Shown: in pieces, positions 33,440-42,246 of the stretch
Position numbering within the stretch: position 1 is the stretch's first letter
Layout of the letters: every line of letters starts with the position of its first letter
Assembly (NCBI RefSeq): GCF_028657945.1
Contig: NZ_CP059693.1
Location: 682,001-746,000, forward strand
Reading direction: 5' to 3'
Source of the DNA: Thalassomonas haliotis
GTDB taxonomy: Bacteria > Pseudomonadota > Gammaproteobacteria > Enterobacterales > Alteromonadaceae
Length of the DNA stretch: 64,000 bases
The notes under the pieces: generated by a model
What the model saw: the letters and a program-made list of their open reading frames with translations, nothing else
Told to the model about the DNA's origin: nothing
Databases searched by the model: none
Position numbers and translations under genes: made by a program

Positions 33440-35011
33440 ATGTCGGTTTACAAAGGGAATTTGTTCTGGGTATTGCTGCATCTGGCGGCGATACTGGTTG
33501 TTTTTATCAGCCTGCTAACCGGGCTTAGAATAGCCAGCGTCAGCCGTCCTGACTGGCAGGCGATATCTGCCGTTTTACCGCAAGGTTTACTGCATCCGCT
33601 GCACTTTACTTCGGGTATGCTGCTGATGGTGCTGACGCTCGGTTATATCGGCTGGCGTATGCTCACCCGGGAACAAAGGCCTAAGCCTTTTAAAAACAAG
33701 ATTTTGGACTTTCATCGTCTGGTGATCCGCTTGGGTTACCTGCTTTTTTTCAGCATTATTTTAAGCGGCCTGCTTTCCTATTTTTCCCTGGCGCCAGCCT
33801 TGATGGTGGCTGTGCATTATTATTGTGCCCTGGCGGTTATCTGTTATTTGCTGTTGCATGGCGGTGGTTATTTTGTTCATTACGGGATGACGGCGTTAAA
33901 ACGCATCTTGTGGCCGTCCTGGCAATTGTCACCGGTATCGCTGGGCCTGCTGGCGCTTACTTTTTTGCTGGCCGCTTTAGGCTTGCGGGTTAGCGATAAG
34001 GTCTCACATGCGTTATCTGTTGCCAAAGTGCCTTTGTCGCAGCTGATTCATATTGACGGCAAGGCGGATGAAGCCGTTTGGCAGCAGGCGGAAACCGTAG
34101 ATCTGTTGACTCAGGGCGGCGCTAACTTCGATAACGGCCAGACCCGGATCAGGGTGCAGGCGGTGGAAAACGGCGTTGAAGCCTTTTTCCATATCAGCTG
34201 GGACGACCCCACCAAAAGCCTGAAGCACTTGCCTTTGCTGAAAACACAAACCGGCTGGCAGGTGGAGCAGCAGGGTTTTTATCATTTCGATGAAACCCGC
34301 TATTACGAAGACAAGCTGGCGGTGATGGTATCCAACCAGTGTCAGGCCGGCGGCGCGGGTACGGTACATTTGGGGCCTAAACCGCTAAAAGATAAACCCG
34401 CCAATTGGCATGGCAAGGGTTATCACTATAGCCAGGACGGCGCTATCCGGGATCTCTGGCACTGGAAGGCGGTGCGCACCAATAATATGATCTTGGCGGA
34501 CGATAATTTTATCGGGCCGCCGGATAAAGTCAGGCCCGGCAGCCGCCGTTACAGCGGTGGTTATCTGCAAGACGGTAAAGAGTCCGGTGCTTATGTGATG
34601 AACTGGGCCTGGTATAAACCCGGGCAGATAATACCGAAACGTTTGCCTAAATCGCCCGGGCTGTTAACCCCCTACCAGCAGGAAAATACCGACAATTTAA
34701 GCTGGGTGATCCCCTGGTTTGACTACCAGCCTTATCAGGCCGAACATGATAATTATCCGGTGGGCACCCGTATGCCTTCGGTGATGTACCGCTCCAACCG
34801 TTTTGAAGGCGACCGGGCCGATGTCCGTGCTTTTGCCCGCTGGCATCAGGGGCGCTGGTCGCTGGAGCTGGCGCGTAAACTCGATACCGGCTCACAATAT
34901 GATGTCGCCCTTAAAAACGGCGTCTGTCTGTGGGTTTCGGCTTTTGACCAGTCGCAAGTGGCCCATACCCGGCATGCGCTGCCTATTCAACTGGCATTTT
35001 CGGGGGGCTAA
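33440..35011 (+). CDS. Cytochrome b561-like membrane domain fused to an ethylbenzene-dehydrogenase-like haem domain
   Basis: A 523-residue fusion. The N-terminal 190 residues contain four to five transmembrane helices with His residues placed as in diheme cytochrome b561 (LLHLAAI near 11, LLHPLHFTSG near 50, VAVHYYCALAV near 125, LLHGGGYFVHYG near 137). The periplasmic remainder, from IHIDGKADEAVWQQAETVDLLTQ, matches the ethylbenzene dehydrogenase gamma-subunit family (EB_dh), which binds a haem b. No CxxCH is present. The likely role is electron transfer between the quinone pool and a periplasmic partner; that partner is unknown. Its TAA overlaps the ATG of the Lcl-domain gene, so the two are coupled. 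Confidence 0.8.
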   Translation: MSVYKGNLFWVLLHLAAILVVFISLLTGLRIASVSRPDWQAISAVLPQGLLHPLHFTSGMLLMVLTLGYIGWRMLTREQRPKPFKNKILDFHRLVIRLGYLLFFSIILSGLLSYFSLAPALMVAVHYYCALAVICYLLLHGGGYFVHYGMTALKRILWPSWQLSPVSLGLLALTFLLAALGLRVSDKVSHALSVAKVPLSQLIHIDGKADEAVWQQAETVDLLTQGGANFDNGQTRIRVQAVENGVEAFFHISWDDPTKSLKHLPLLKTQTGWQVEQQGFYHFDETRYYEDKLAVMVSNQCQAGGAGTVHLGPKPLKDKPANWHGKGYHYSQDGAIRDLWHWKAVRTNNMILADDNFIGPPDKVRPGSRRYSGGYLQDGKESGAYVMNWAWYKPGQIIPKRLPKSPGLLTPYQQENTDNLSWVIPWFDYQPYQAEHDNYPVGTRMPSVMYRSNRFEGDRADVRAFARWHQGRWSLELARKLDTGSQYDVALKNGVCLWVSAFDQSQVAHTRHALPIQLAFSGG

Positions 35012-35640
35012 TGATTTTCAGGTTTTGCATCTTACTGGTTATAGTGACGGCCGTATTTGGCTATAACAGCTTATCTCCGGGAGAAAGGCCAAGTGCGCAG
35101 GCTGCACAGGATTCGGTGCGCTGGCAAAAGTTAACGGCTCAAGGACAGGCCTTGGCGCCGTGGGCGGGACCCTGGTCCTGCGTACTGGATAAAAAAAGCG
35201 GCCTGATTTGGGAAGTCAAAACCGATAATGAGTCTATTCATGACGGTTACTGGAGCTATTCCTGGTTTGACGGCCGCGCCGGGCAGGCCAACAGGGGAGA
35301 TTGTTATTTTGAAAGTGAGCGCTGCGATACCCTGGATTTGATCCGGCGCGCCAACCGGGAACGCCAGTGCGGTGTTGCTAATTGGCGTCTGCCCACGGCA
35401 GCTGAGTTGCAGAGCCTGCTTTATTTGCAGGGAAAGCCGGGTGATGCTTTGATAGATAAAGGCTTTTTTCCCCAAACCAAACACGGCGATTATTGGAGTG
35501 GCGAGTCGCAGCAGGCCTTGACTTCAAGCTTTCGCCATTTGGGCTACGGCGCATTGGCGGTGAACTTCGGCACCGGCGAGACGACAGCCTTGCCTTACCG
35601 CAATGCGGCGTTTGTGCGACTGGTCGGCCAGTTGCAATAA
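35011..35640 (+). CDS. Exported Lcl/DUF1566-domain protein
   Basis: A 209-residue protein with an N-terminal signal or anchor (FCILLVIVTAVFGYN) and a DUF1566/Lcl C-terminal domain: DKKSGLIWEVKT, the family's 'd..TGLmWq' strand, and a WRLPTAAELQSLL turn followed by GDYWSGESQ. The domain is a C-type-lectin-like module of many surface proteins. Cys at WSC, GDCYF, RCD and QCG may form disulfides. It overlaps the preceding cytochrome gene by one base (TAATG), which implies that both act together in the periplasm, for example as a haem-protein subunit. Specific function unknown. Confidence 0.75.
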   Translation: MIFRFCILLVIVTAVFGYNSLSPGERPSAQAAQDSVRWQKLTAQGQALAPWAGPWSCVLDKKSGLIWEVKTDNESIHDGYWSYSWFDGRAGQANRGDCYFESERCDTLDLIRRANRERQCGVANWRLPTAAELQSLLYLQGKPGDALIDKGFFPQTKHGDYWSGESQQALTSSFRHLGYGALAVNFGTGETTALPYRNAAFVRLVGQLQ

Positions 35641-35736
35641 TACTGCAACATTAATTACATATAACCTTCACATTGATTTTATATCATCTCGATCCTTTAC
35701 TGTATATGTGTCAAATATAATAAAGGACTGATAATA

Positions 35737-37887
35737 ATGAAAAAAGGAACGTTAACCGGCCTGATTTTAGCATCAGGCTTACTCTCTCTATCCAGCGCCC
35801 AGGCAGATACTAAGCACCACAGACTGATGTGGGACGCTGATCCTGCCAGCAATGCGGTGATCGGCTTTTCCCCGGACGGCTCCAGCCAGTCGCCTTATGT
35901 GAAATTCGGTTACGGCACAGATGAAAGTTTATGGACCCGTGCGCCAGTCAGCGCCAGTTTTACCTTTGATAACGCTCTGACCAGCCACTTTGTCCGCCTG
36001 AGCGGTCTTAATGCCAACAGTCCGGTGTATTACCGGGTATGCGACCAAAACGGCTGCGGCGATCGCCTCTGGTTTAAAACCGCGCCCACCGACAACAGCC
36101 CCTATACCGTGATTGCCGGCGGCGATACCCGTACCGGCTGGACCAACCGCCGTGCCGGCAACGAGTTGCTTGCCAAAATCCGCCCCTTGTTTGTGATGCA
36201 CGGCGGCGACTACACCAATGCCAACAGCGCTTCCGAAATGAACCAATATCTGGAAGACTGGCAGCTGAGCTTTTCCCACGACACCATAGACGGCCTGCCT
36301 TATAAGCGTATCTATCCTATGGTGGCGACCCATGGTAACCATGAGGACGATAACTATTCGACCTTATGCCAGGTATTCGGCGTCGATTACAATGAAGACG
36401 GCCAATGTAATGCCCTGGACACCTATGGGGCCTTTAACGTCTCGCCTTTGCTTAGGGTCTACACCTTAAACAGCCAGTTTAAAAACAGCGGCTGGTCTTC
36501 TTATGCCAGCGCCATGAACAGCTGGTTAAGCAATGACTTAAGCACTCAGGGCAGCAGTGCTACCTGGCGTTTTGCCCAATACCATAAACCTATGTACCCG
36601 CATTACACCGGCAAGTCGGAGAATACCGAGTTATTTGACTGGTGGGCGCAGGACTTCTATGACCATGCCCTTAACCTGGTGGTTGAGTCCGATACCCATA
36701 TTAATAAGCTGACCAAGGCCATCAAGCCAAGCGGCAACGGTTTTAGCGAAACGACCTCAGGCGGCACGGTTTATGTCGGCGAGGGCAGCTGGGGCGCACC
36801 GGCGCGCTCTGCCAATGATCCCAAATCCTGGACCCTGGACTTGGCCAGCATTCAGCAATTTAAAGTGATTTCCGTTGAAGGCGGGCAGCTGACGGTGCGT
36901 ACCGCCCAGTTTACCAGTTCTGCCGGTACATTAACCCGAGAACAAAGGGCGGCGGATGCCCTGGCCCTGCCGCCAAGTGTCGACTGGTGGCACGCCAACG
37001 GGATCGGCGAGCAGTTGAAGCTGGTACAAAACAGCGACCGGCGCAGCGTGATTGACAGCGGCGCCACCGGCAACAGCATGACTTTGAATGCATCGGACGA
37101 TACCTTTATTGCCAAGAGTAAAGCCGACACTAACTACAACGGCAGCAGCGACGGCCTGCTGGCGGATGGCCTGAGCAGCACTTATGGCGAAATGCAAACC
37201 CTGATCAAGTTTGACCTCAGTCAGTTGCCTGCCTGCAGTACGGTGACCAGCGCCAGCCTTAAGCTTAACGTCTTTAATTCTTCCTCCGGCAGTTACAATA
37301 TCTACAATGGCAAAAACAGCTGGCATGAAAATAACGCCACCTGGAATTCGGTCTCGGGTGACGGCCATCAAGGCACGCAACTGGGCAGTTTTACCGCTTC
37401 CTCGACCGGAGAGAAAACCATTTCCCTGGGACAGGCAGGGCTGGATGCTGTCAATGCCTGGCAGCAAGGCAATAACAACGGCCTGGTTATCGCCTCGGGC
37501 GGTACTGCAAACGGTATCGATATGAATTCAAAAGAAATGGGCTCAGGCCCGCAGCTGCTGTTAGCGTATCAGCAGGGCAGCGATTGCGGCGGTTTGAGCG
37601 AGTCTGATTTGGCTGCAGAAAAAGGGAGCTGGTTGCATTACAGTGTTGATGTGCCTGCCGGTATGAGTTCACTGCAAGTTACTATTGCCGGCGGCAGCGG
37701 CGATGCCGATCTCTATGTGCGCAAAGGCAGTCAACCGACCTCGTCTGATTATGACTGTCGCCCCTGGGTGGACGGTAATACCGAGAGTTGCAGCCAAGAT
37801 AACCCGGAGGCAGCTACTTGGTTTATCAGTATATATGGTTACAGTGATTTTTCCGGGCTGAGCTTGAATGCCCGGTGGCAGCCATAA
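35737..37887 (+). CDS. Secreted purple-acid-phosphatase-like metallophosphoesterase with DNRLRE and PPC domains
   Basis: A 716-residue secreted enzyme. Order: signal peptide (to about residue 23), fibronectin/PAP N-terminal-like domain, then a metallophosphoesterase with GGDTR at 128-132, HGGDYTN at 155-161, the GNHE motif at 200-203 and later YHKP and ESDTHIN metal sites. It lacks the Tyr-bearing GDxxY form in a clear position, so true purple acid phosphatase identity is unproven. A DNRLRE-type beta domain (about 455-600: DDTFIAKSKADTNYNG, TLIKFDLSQLP) and a C-terminal PPC domain (about 625-716: GDADLYVRKG) follow. The likely role is release of phosphate from organic phosphate outside the cell. 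AAGGA precedes the start. Confidence 0.85.
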   Translation: MKKGTLTGLILASGLLSLSSAQADTKHHRLMWDADPASNAVIGFSPDGSSQSPYVKFGYGTDESLWTRAPVSASFTFDNALTSHFVRLSGLNANSPVYYRVCDQNGCGDRLWFKTAPTDNSPYTVIAGGDTRTGWTNRRAGNELLAKIRPLFVMHGGDYTNANSASEMNQYLEDWQLSFSHDTIDGLPYKRIYPMVATHGNHEDDNYSTLCQVFGVDYNEDGQCNALDTYGAFNVSPLLRVYTLNSQFKNSGWSSYASAMNSWLSNDLSTQGSSATWRFAQYHKPMYPHYTGKSENTELFDWWAQDFYDHALNLVVESDTHINKLTKAIKPSGNGFSETTSGGTVYVGEGSWGAPARSANDPKSWTLDLASIQQFKVISVEGGQLTVRTAQFTSSAGTLTREQRAADALALPPSVDWWHANGIGEQLKLVQNSDRRSVIDSGATGNSMTLNASDDTFIAKSKADTNYNGSSDGLLADGLSSTYGEMQTLIKFDLSQLPACSTVTSASLKLNVFNSSSGSYNIYNGKNSWHENNATWNSVSGDGHQGTQLGSFTASSTGEKTISLGQAGLDAVNAWQQGNNNGLVIASGGTANGIDMNSKEMGSGPQLLLAYQQGSDCGGLSESDLAAEKGSWLHYSVDVPAGMSSLQVTIAGGSGDADLYVRKGSQPTSSDYDCRPWVDGNTESCSQDNPEAATWFISIYGYSDFSGLSLNARWQP

Positions 37888-37914
37888 AGCTGTTTTTAAA
37901 TCTTAAAGTAAATC

Positions 37915-37936
37915 AGGGGCGCCAATATGCGCCCCT
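37915..37936. other. GC-rich hairpin and short direct repeat after the phosphatase gene
   Basis: AGGGGCGC and GCGCCCCT form an eight-base perfect stem with a six-base loop, 28 bases after the stop. It is followed by a duplicated GCCTGCAAGTAAA. No T-run follows, so termination would have to be atypical. Confidence 0.5.
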
Positions 37937-38091
37937 AAAGCCTGCAAGTAAAGCCTGCAAGTAAAGTGTCTAGATTGCTTTTTGCCTGACTGTGAGCAAA
38001 GGCCAATCATTGCCATTGAGCAAGAATCGGGTTGAATTGCCAGCCGCCTTATTCCAGAATCGAAACATTCACGGGATACAGGAAAATGTTT

Positions 38092-38991
38092 ATGTCGGTT
38101 GCGAGTCTGATCAGGCTTATCACTTTGGCCGCTATTTGGGGAGGATCTTTTCTCTTTATGCGCATAGCGGCAAACCCGCTCGGCCCGGCTGTGCTTATTG
38201 AGGCGAGAGTTTTTTTTGCCGCGATAACCTTACTGGTTATTGCTTTATATCTGGGGAAAAAGCTCAGCTTTGTCGCCCACAGCAAGCACTTTTTCATCCT
38301 CGGCTTTTTTAACTCTGCCTTACCTTTTTTGCTCTTTGCCTATTCGGCCCAGGTATTAAATGTTTCTTCTTTGGCGGTATTAAATTCTACCGCTCCCATA
38401 TGGGGGGCGATTATCGCTGCAATCCGGACTAAAACGGCGCTGACTAAAAAGGTAACCGTTGGCCTTGCCCTTGGCGTTGTTGGTGTCGCTATCCTGGTTG
38501 GCTTGGATGTTAGCAATATCGGCGCAGAGGCGATATTGCCGATCATTGCCGCGACTGCGGCTTCCGTGAGTTATGGTATAGCGACAAACTACGCCAAAAA
38601 TGCCCCGCAAGTCGCGGCGTTTGATAATGCGCACGGCAGCATGTGGGCCTCGGCGATTATTGTACTGCCTTTGCTGGCTTTTTTTCCTGTCAGGCAGGAG
38701 CCGGGCATGGATATTTTCACTGCGGTTGTTTTGCTTGGCGTTGTCTGCACCGGGATTGCCTATTTATTGTATTTCCGCTTGATTGCCGATATAGGGCCTT
38801 CGTCGGCGTTGTCGGTAACGTTTTTAATTCCCGTTTTTGGCATTTTGTGGGGCCATCTCTTTTTAGGTGAAGCGATCAGTTTACACACGCTTATTGGTTC
38901 GGTTTTGGTTATTGCCGGTACTATGTTTGTCAGCGGATTTTCTTTGCGGAAAACGGACCGGCAAAAGGCGTTAGTTAAAGGTGTTAGTTAA
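38092..38991 (+). CDS. EamA-family drug/metabolite transporter
   Basis: A 299-residue inner-membrane protein with ten hydrophobic segments and two EamA repeats; RITLAAIWGGSFLFMRIA-like opening and LNSTAPIWGAIIAAI (end of repeat 1), and SALSVTFLIPVFGILWGHLFLGEAIS (repeat 2, shown in part) are typical. Substrates of this family range from amino acids to drugs and cannot be inferred. The ATG at 38092 has AGGA eight bases upstream; the ATG at 38086 is too close, and the longer frame adds non-hydrophobic residues. Its stop is 12 bases before the AraC-MGMT gene, so they are probably co-transcribed. Confidence 0.85.
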   Translation: MSVASLIRLITLAAIWGGSFLFMRIAANPLGPAVLIEARVFFAAITLLVIALYLGKKLSFVAHSKHFFILGFFNSALPFLLFAYSAQVLNVSSLAVLNSTAPIWGAIIAAIRTKTALTKKVTVGLALGVVGVAILVGLDVSNIGAEAILPIIAATAASVSYGIATNYAKNAPQVAAFDNAHGSMWASAIIVLPLLAFFPVRQEPGMDIFTAVVLLGVVCTGIAYLLYFRLIADIGPSSALSVTFLIPVFGILWGHLFLGEAISLHTLIGSVLVIAGTMFVSGFSLRKTDRQKALVKGVS

Positions 38992-39003
38992 AGGGGTTAG
39001 CGA

Positions 39004-39843
39004 ATGAATAAAGTTGAATCTCATCGCCATTACCTGGTGGTTGAACAGGCTATCGCCTTTATTCACCGCCATTTTGCTAAGCAGCCAACGCTTAGCGATA
39101 TTGCCGAAGCCGTGCATATGAGCGAACATCATTTGCAAAGGGTGTTTTCAGAATGGGCCGGAATATCGCCTAAGCGCTTCTTGCAATTTATTACCAAACA
39201 AGCGGCGATTGATGCTTTAAAAAATACCAGCAATTTAATTGAGGCCAGTCAGTCCCTGGGGTTGTCCGGCACCGGCAGGTTGCATGATCTTTTGGTGACC
39301 TGTGAAGGCATGACACCGGGTGAAATGAAGCGTGCAGGCGAAGGTGTTGCCATTGACTATGGTGTGGTCTCGACGCCTTTTGGCGAGGCGGTATTGGCCT
39401 GGACCGGGAGAGGGATCTGTTATTTGCAGTTTGTCGAAAGAGCACAGCAAACCAGGATTGATGACTTATTTCAGCAATGGCCCCATGCCAGTTTTACCTT
39501 AAAAGCTGAAGCCGCAGGGCAATTGAGCGAAAAGATATTTGCCTCGCCGCTAGAGCGCGGCAAGATTCACCTGGTGCTTAAAGGCACTAATTTCCAGGTT
39601 AAAGTATGGGAGGCGCTTATCAATAGCCAGGCTTCGCAACAGCTGTCCTACTCGCAGCTTGCACAATTGGCCGGCTCCCCCGGGGCTTCAAGGGCGGTAG
39701 GCACGGCGTTGGCAAGCAATACCATAGGATACCTGATACCTTGTCATCGGGTGATAAAAAGCAATGGCGAGCTTGGCAATTATCGCTGGGGGGTTGATCG
39801 TAAAAGCGCTATGCTTGGCTGGGAAAGGGCGCAAACAGGCTAG
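39004..39843 (+). CDS. AraC-type helix-turn-helix fused to O6-methylguanine-DNA methyltransferase
   Basis: A 279-residue Ada-like protein. The N-terminal half is an AraC-type HTH (LSDIAEAVHMSEHHLQRVF, then SPKRFLQFITKQAAIDAL). The C-terminal half is a suicide DNA-methyltransferase with the active-site PCHRVI, NTIGYLIPCHR and the SYSQLAQLAGSPGASRAVG winged helix. The Cys-rich N-terminal methylphosphotriester domain of E. coli Ada is missing, so methylation sensing would rest on the active-site Cys alone. It would repair O6-methylguanine and may regulate its own operon. The stop lies inside a terminator hairpin. Confidence 0.9.
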   Translation: MNKVESHRHYLVVEQAIAFIHRHFAKQPTLSDIAEAVHMSEHHLQRVFSEWAGISPKRFLQFITKQAAIDALKNTSNLIEASQSLGLSGTGRLHDLLVTCEGMTPGEMKRAGEGVAIDYGVVSTPFGEAVLAWTGRGICYLQFVERAQQTRIDDLFQQWPHASFTLKAEAAGQLSEKIFASPLERGKIHLVLKGTNFQVKVWEALINSQASQQLSYSQLAQLAGSPGASRAVGTALASNTIGYLIPCHRVIKSNGELGNYRWGVDRKSAMLGWERAQTG

Positions 39844-39856
39844 CTAAGCCTGTTTG
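39832..39856 (+). terminator. Terminator overlapping the AraC-MGMT stop codon
   Basis: CAAACAGGCT and AGCCTGTTTG form a ten-base perfect stem with a five-base loop, followed by CTTTAAAA. The TAG stop is inside the hairpin. Confidence 0.75.
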
Positions 39857-39928
39857 CTTTAAAACCGCGATAGCCGGTTCAGGGAAGCGGCTGCCGGGAA
39901 CTCAGTGCAAGGTTAACTTAAGGTGCGG

Positions 39929-41119
39929 CTAAACGTTGGCTGCCGGCAGCTGATATAAGGTGCTTTTCATTTTTGGCAACTGCCATAAGGCGTAAATAGG
40001 TAAAATCGCCAATATCAACAGCGCCATTTGCTGTGGTGCGTTTAACGGCAATAACTGTAATAACGCCACCAAAACAGCAGCCCCGCTCATTTGCAGAAAA
40101 CCCAGCAGTGCCGAAGCCGAACCGGCATTATCACCAAAAGGCGACAGCGCCTGGCCTGAACAGGTACCTGCCAGTAAAGACACCCCGGTGGAGCAAATCA
40201 TAATAGGTAACATAAAGGCGGCCGCATGATGCCACTGCTGTAAAGCCAGCATTAAAATTCCGGAAGCCACTAATATGCCCATGCCTAAGCCGATAGTGTG
40301 TCTGGCGCCCAGCCTGGTCAGCACTTTAGGGGCAAAGAAACAGGCCGCAATGTTAAGTGCGGCATTGAGGCTGAACCAAAAGACAAAGCTATGCTGGCTT
40401 TGTTTTAGCTCTATCATCAGCCAGGCGGGAGAGCTGCTGACAAAGGCCAGCATGATCGACATCATCAGCATCACTATGGTGGCATTAAATAAAAATACCG
40501 GGTGTTTGACGATCGGCATAAAGCTTTTCAGGCTGAGCAGTTTTTTAGGCTGCACTGTGCTGGCGGGGCGGGTTTCCGATAGGGTAAAGAACATAATCAC
40601 TCCGGCAACCGCGGCATAAAGCGCCATCACTTCAAAGTTGCTGCGCCAGCCAAAGCGTTCCGTCAGTATGCTGCCAAGTATCGGCGCCAGCGCGGGAATA
40701 CAGCAAATGGCGCCATTAAGGTAACTGTAGATCACGCCGCTTTGTATCGGGTTATATTTGTCGCGCACACAGGCAAAAGCGGCTACCACGATGGCGCAGG
40801 CGCCAAAGCCCTGGGCCAGGCGGAAAAACAAAAAAGCTTCCAGGCTGGCGGCAAAAACACACAGCAATGAAGACAGGCCGTAAATGACTACCCCGGTGAG
40901 TGCCACCGGCTTGCGGCCAAAGCGGTCCGCCAGTGGGCCGCTAAGCAGTTGACCAAGACCCATGGTTAACAGAAATGCGCTGATACTCCACTGTACCTGC
41001 GACATAGGCGCAGCAAAGTCTTGTGCCATTACCGGTAAGGCCGGTAAGAATATATCGATAGCCAGCGGGCTAAAAATTACCATCAGCATAAGCAGTGGCA
41101 GGGAATTGCGTGTTGTCAT
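39929..41119 (-). CDS. Bcr/CflA-family multidrug efflux transporter (MFS)
   Basis: A 396-residue major-facilitator protein with 12 hydrophobic segments. The motif-A loop reads GPLADRFGRKPVALTG near residues 60-75, and the N-terminal SPLAIDIFLPALPVMAQDF is typical of Bcr/CflA drug:H+ antiporters. The antiporter-like GAGGxxG-type region near residue 110 is FGACAIVVAAFACVRDKY. Likely substrates are bicyclomycin, chloramphenicol, sulfonamides or amino-acid-like compounds; sequence does not decide. The gene is divergent from a LysR regulator with about 100 bases between, a common arrangement in which the LysR protein controls the pump. Confidence 0.9.
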   Translation of the reverse strand: MTTRNSLPLLMLMVIFSPLAIDIFLPALPVMAQDFAAPMSQVQWSISAFLLTMGLGQLLSGPLADRFGRKPVALTGVVIYGLSSLLCVFAASLEAFLFFRLAQGFGACAIVVAAFACVRDKYNPIQSGVIYSYLNGAICCIPALAPILGSILTERFGWRSNFEVMALYAAVAGVIMFFTLSETRPASTVQPKKLLSLKSFMPIVKHPVFLFNATIVMLMMSIMLAFVSSSPAWLMIELKQSQHSFVFWFSLNAALNIAACFFAPKVLTRLGARHTIGLGMGILVASGILMLALQQWHHAAAFMLPIMICSTGVSLLAGTCSGQALSPFGDNAGSASALLGFLQMSGAAVLVALLQLLPLNAPQQMALLILAILPIYALWQLPKMKSTLYQLPAANV

Positions 41120-41217
41120 TTCTTTCTCTCCAGGGTCAGTGGCGCCAGTATAGGGGATTAGGCTTATGAGCAGAAATGAATTATCATTGTATCAATTATT
41201 CCACTTTGGAATGATTG

Positions 41218-42189
41218 ATGCGAAATAGATTATTTGGCCGGCAAGCTTGCGCCATTGAGGGGGGGAGGGTGAATAAGTTAGATTTGAATTTATTGAAGGT
41301 GTTGGCGGTGCTGCTGGAAGAGTTAAATGTGACCGCCGCCGCCCAGCGCCTGAATGTCACCCAGTCGGCGGTGAGTAAGCACTTGTCCCGGCTCAGGGAT
41401 ATGTTTGCCGACCCCTTGTTTGAGCGCAATGCCCAGGGGCTAAAAGCCACTCCCAGGGCGATAGAGCTGGCGCCGCAATTACGCCAGGTGATCCAGCAGC
41501 TGGAACAGCTTACCCGGCCACAGGCCTTTGATCCGGGACAAAGCCAGCGCCGTTTTCATATCCATATGCCGGATATGGCCTATTCGCTCACTTTTCCGTT
41601 TTTTATGCCGGACTTGTTAGTGCAGGCGCCTAATGTCAGTTTAAAAACCAACACCTGGAATGAGCACAGTATGCAGCAGTTGCTCAGCCGTGAAATTGAT
41701 ATGGGCATTGCCTGTCGTGAATGGGACAGCCGCTCGCCTGTGCATATTAAAGATATTCCGGGAGAGCTTAATCATGTTGAGCTGCTGCGGGAAAACTCCC
41801 TGTGTCTGCTGCGCGAAGATCATCCGGCGTTACAGCAGAATTGGGATATAGATACCTTTTTAAAATATCGCCATATCCAGGTGACTATCGGCGGCATGAA
41901 TAAGTGGTTGCTGGACGATGTGCTGAGCATTAAAAAGCTCGACCGCGACATTGCCGTTCATATGCCGGACTTTCACAGTGCCATGAGTTTATGTGAGCAA
42001 AGCGATTTGATTTTATGTGCGCCGGGGCGGCATGCCACGAAATTGGCGGCGAGCTTTAAATTGCGTATTTTACCTATTCCGGTGGCCTTTGATCCCGGGG
42101 CCTATGTGCTGATGTGGCACAAGCATTTTGAGCATGATCTCGGCCACAAGTGGCTGCGGGAGCTGATCATCAATAATGTTGTGGAATAG
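41218..42189 (+). CDS. LysR-family transcriptional regulator
   Basis: A 323-residue regulator: HTH near residues 18-75 (LDLNLLKVLAVLLEELNVTA, then AQRLNVTQSAVSKHLSRLRD), linker, and a substrate-binding-like effector domain (FHIHMPDMAYSLTFPFFMPD). The start at ATG 41218 has GGA eight bases upstream and gives an 18-residue extension before the canonical LysR start; a GTG at 41272 could begin a more usual-length protein but has no well-spaced site. It is divergent from the Bcr/CflA pump gene. Effector unknown. Confidence 0.9.
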   Translation: MRNRLFGRQACAIEGGRVNKLDLNLLKVLAVLLEELNVTAAAQRLNVTQSAVSKHLSRLRDMFADPLFERNAQGLKATPRAIELAPQLRQVIQQLEQLTRPQAFDPGQSQRRFHIHMPDMAYSLTFPFFMPDLLVQAPNVSLKTNTWNEHSMQQLLSREIDMGIACREWDSRSPVHIKDIPGELNHVELLRENSLCLLREDHPALQQNWDIDTFLKYRHIQVTIGGMNKWLLDDVLSIKKLDRDIAVHMPDFHSAMSLCEQSDLILCAPGRHATKLAASFKLRILPIPVAFDPGAYVLMWHKHFEHDLGHKWLRELIINNVVE

Positions 42190-42195
42190 CGTTCA

Positions 42196-42235
42196 GGCTT
42201 AGGGGCAAGCTGTTAATACCAGCTGCCCCTAAGCC
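42196..42235. terminator. Bidirectional terminator between LysR and symporter genes
   Basis: GGCTTAGGGGCA-AGCTG and CAGCTGCCCCTAAGCC form a long stem of about 16 bases with one bulged base, between convergent genes. Confidence 0.8.
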
Positions 42236-42246
42236 GGGTTTGAACA

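Noticed and set aside
35641-35736. PhoB box before the phosphatase gene
   Set aside because: CTGTATATGTGTCA does not give two CTGTCAT-type heptamers 11 bases apart; the resemblance is too weak.
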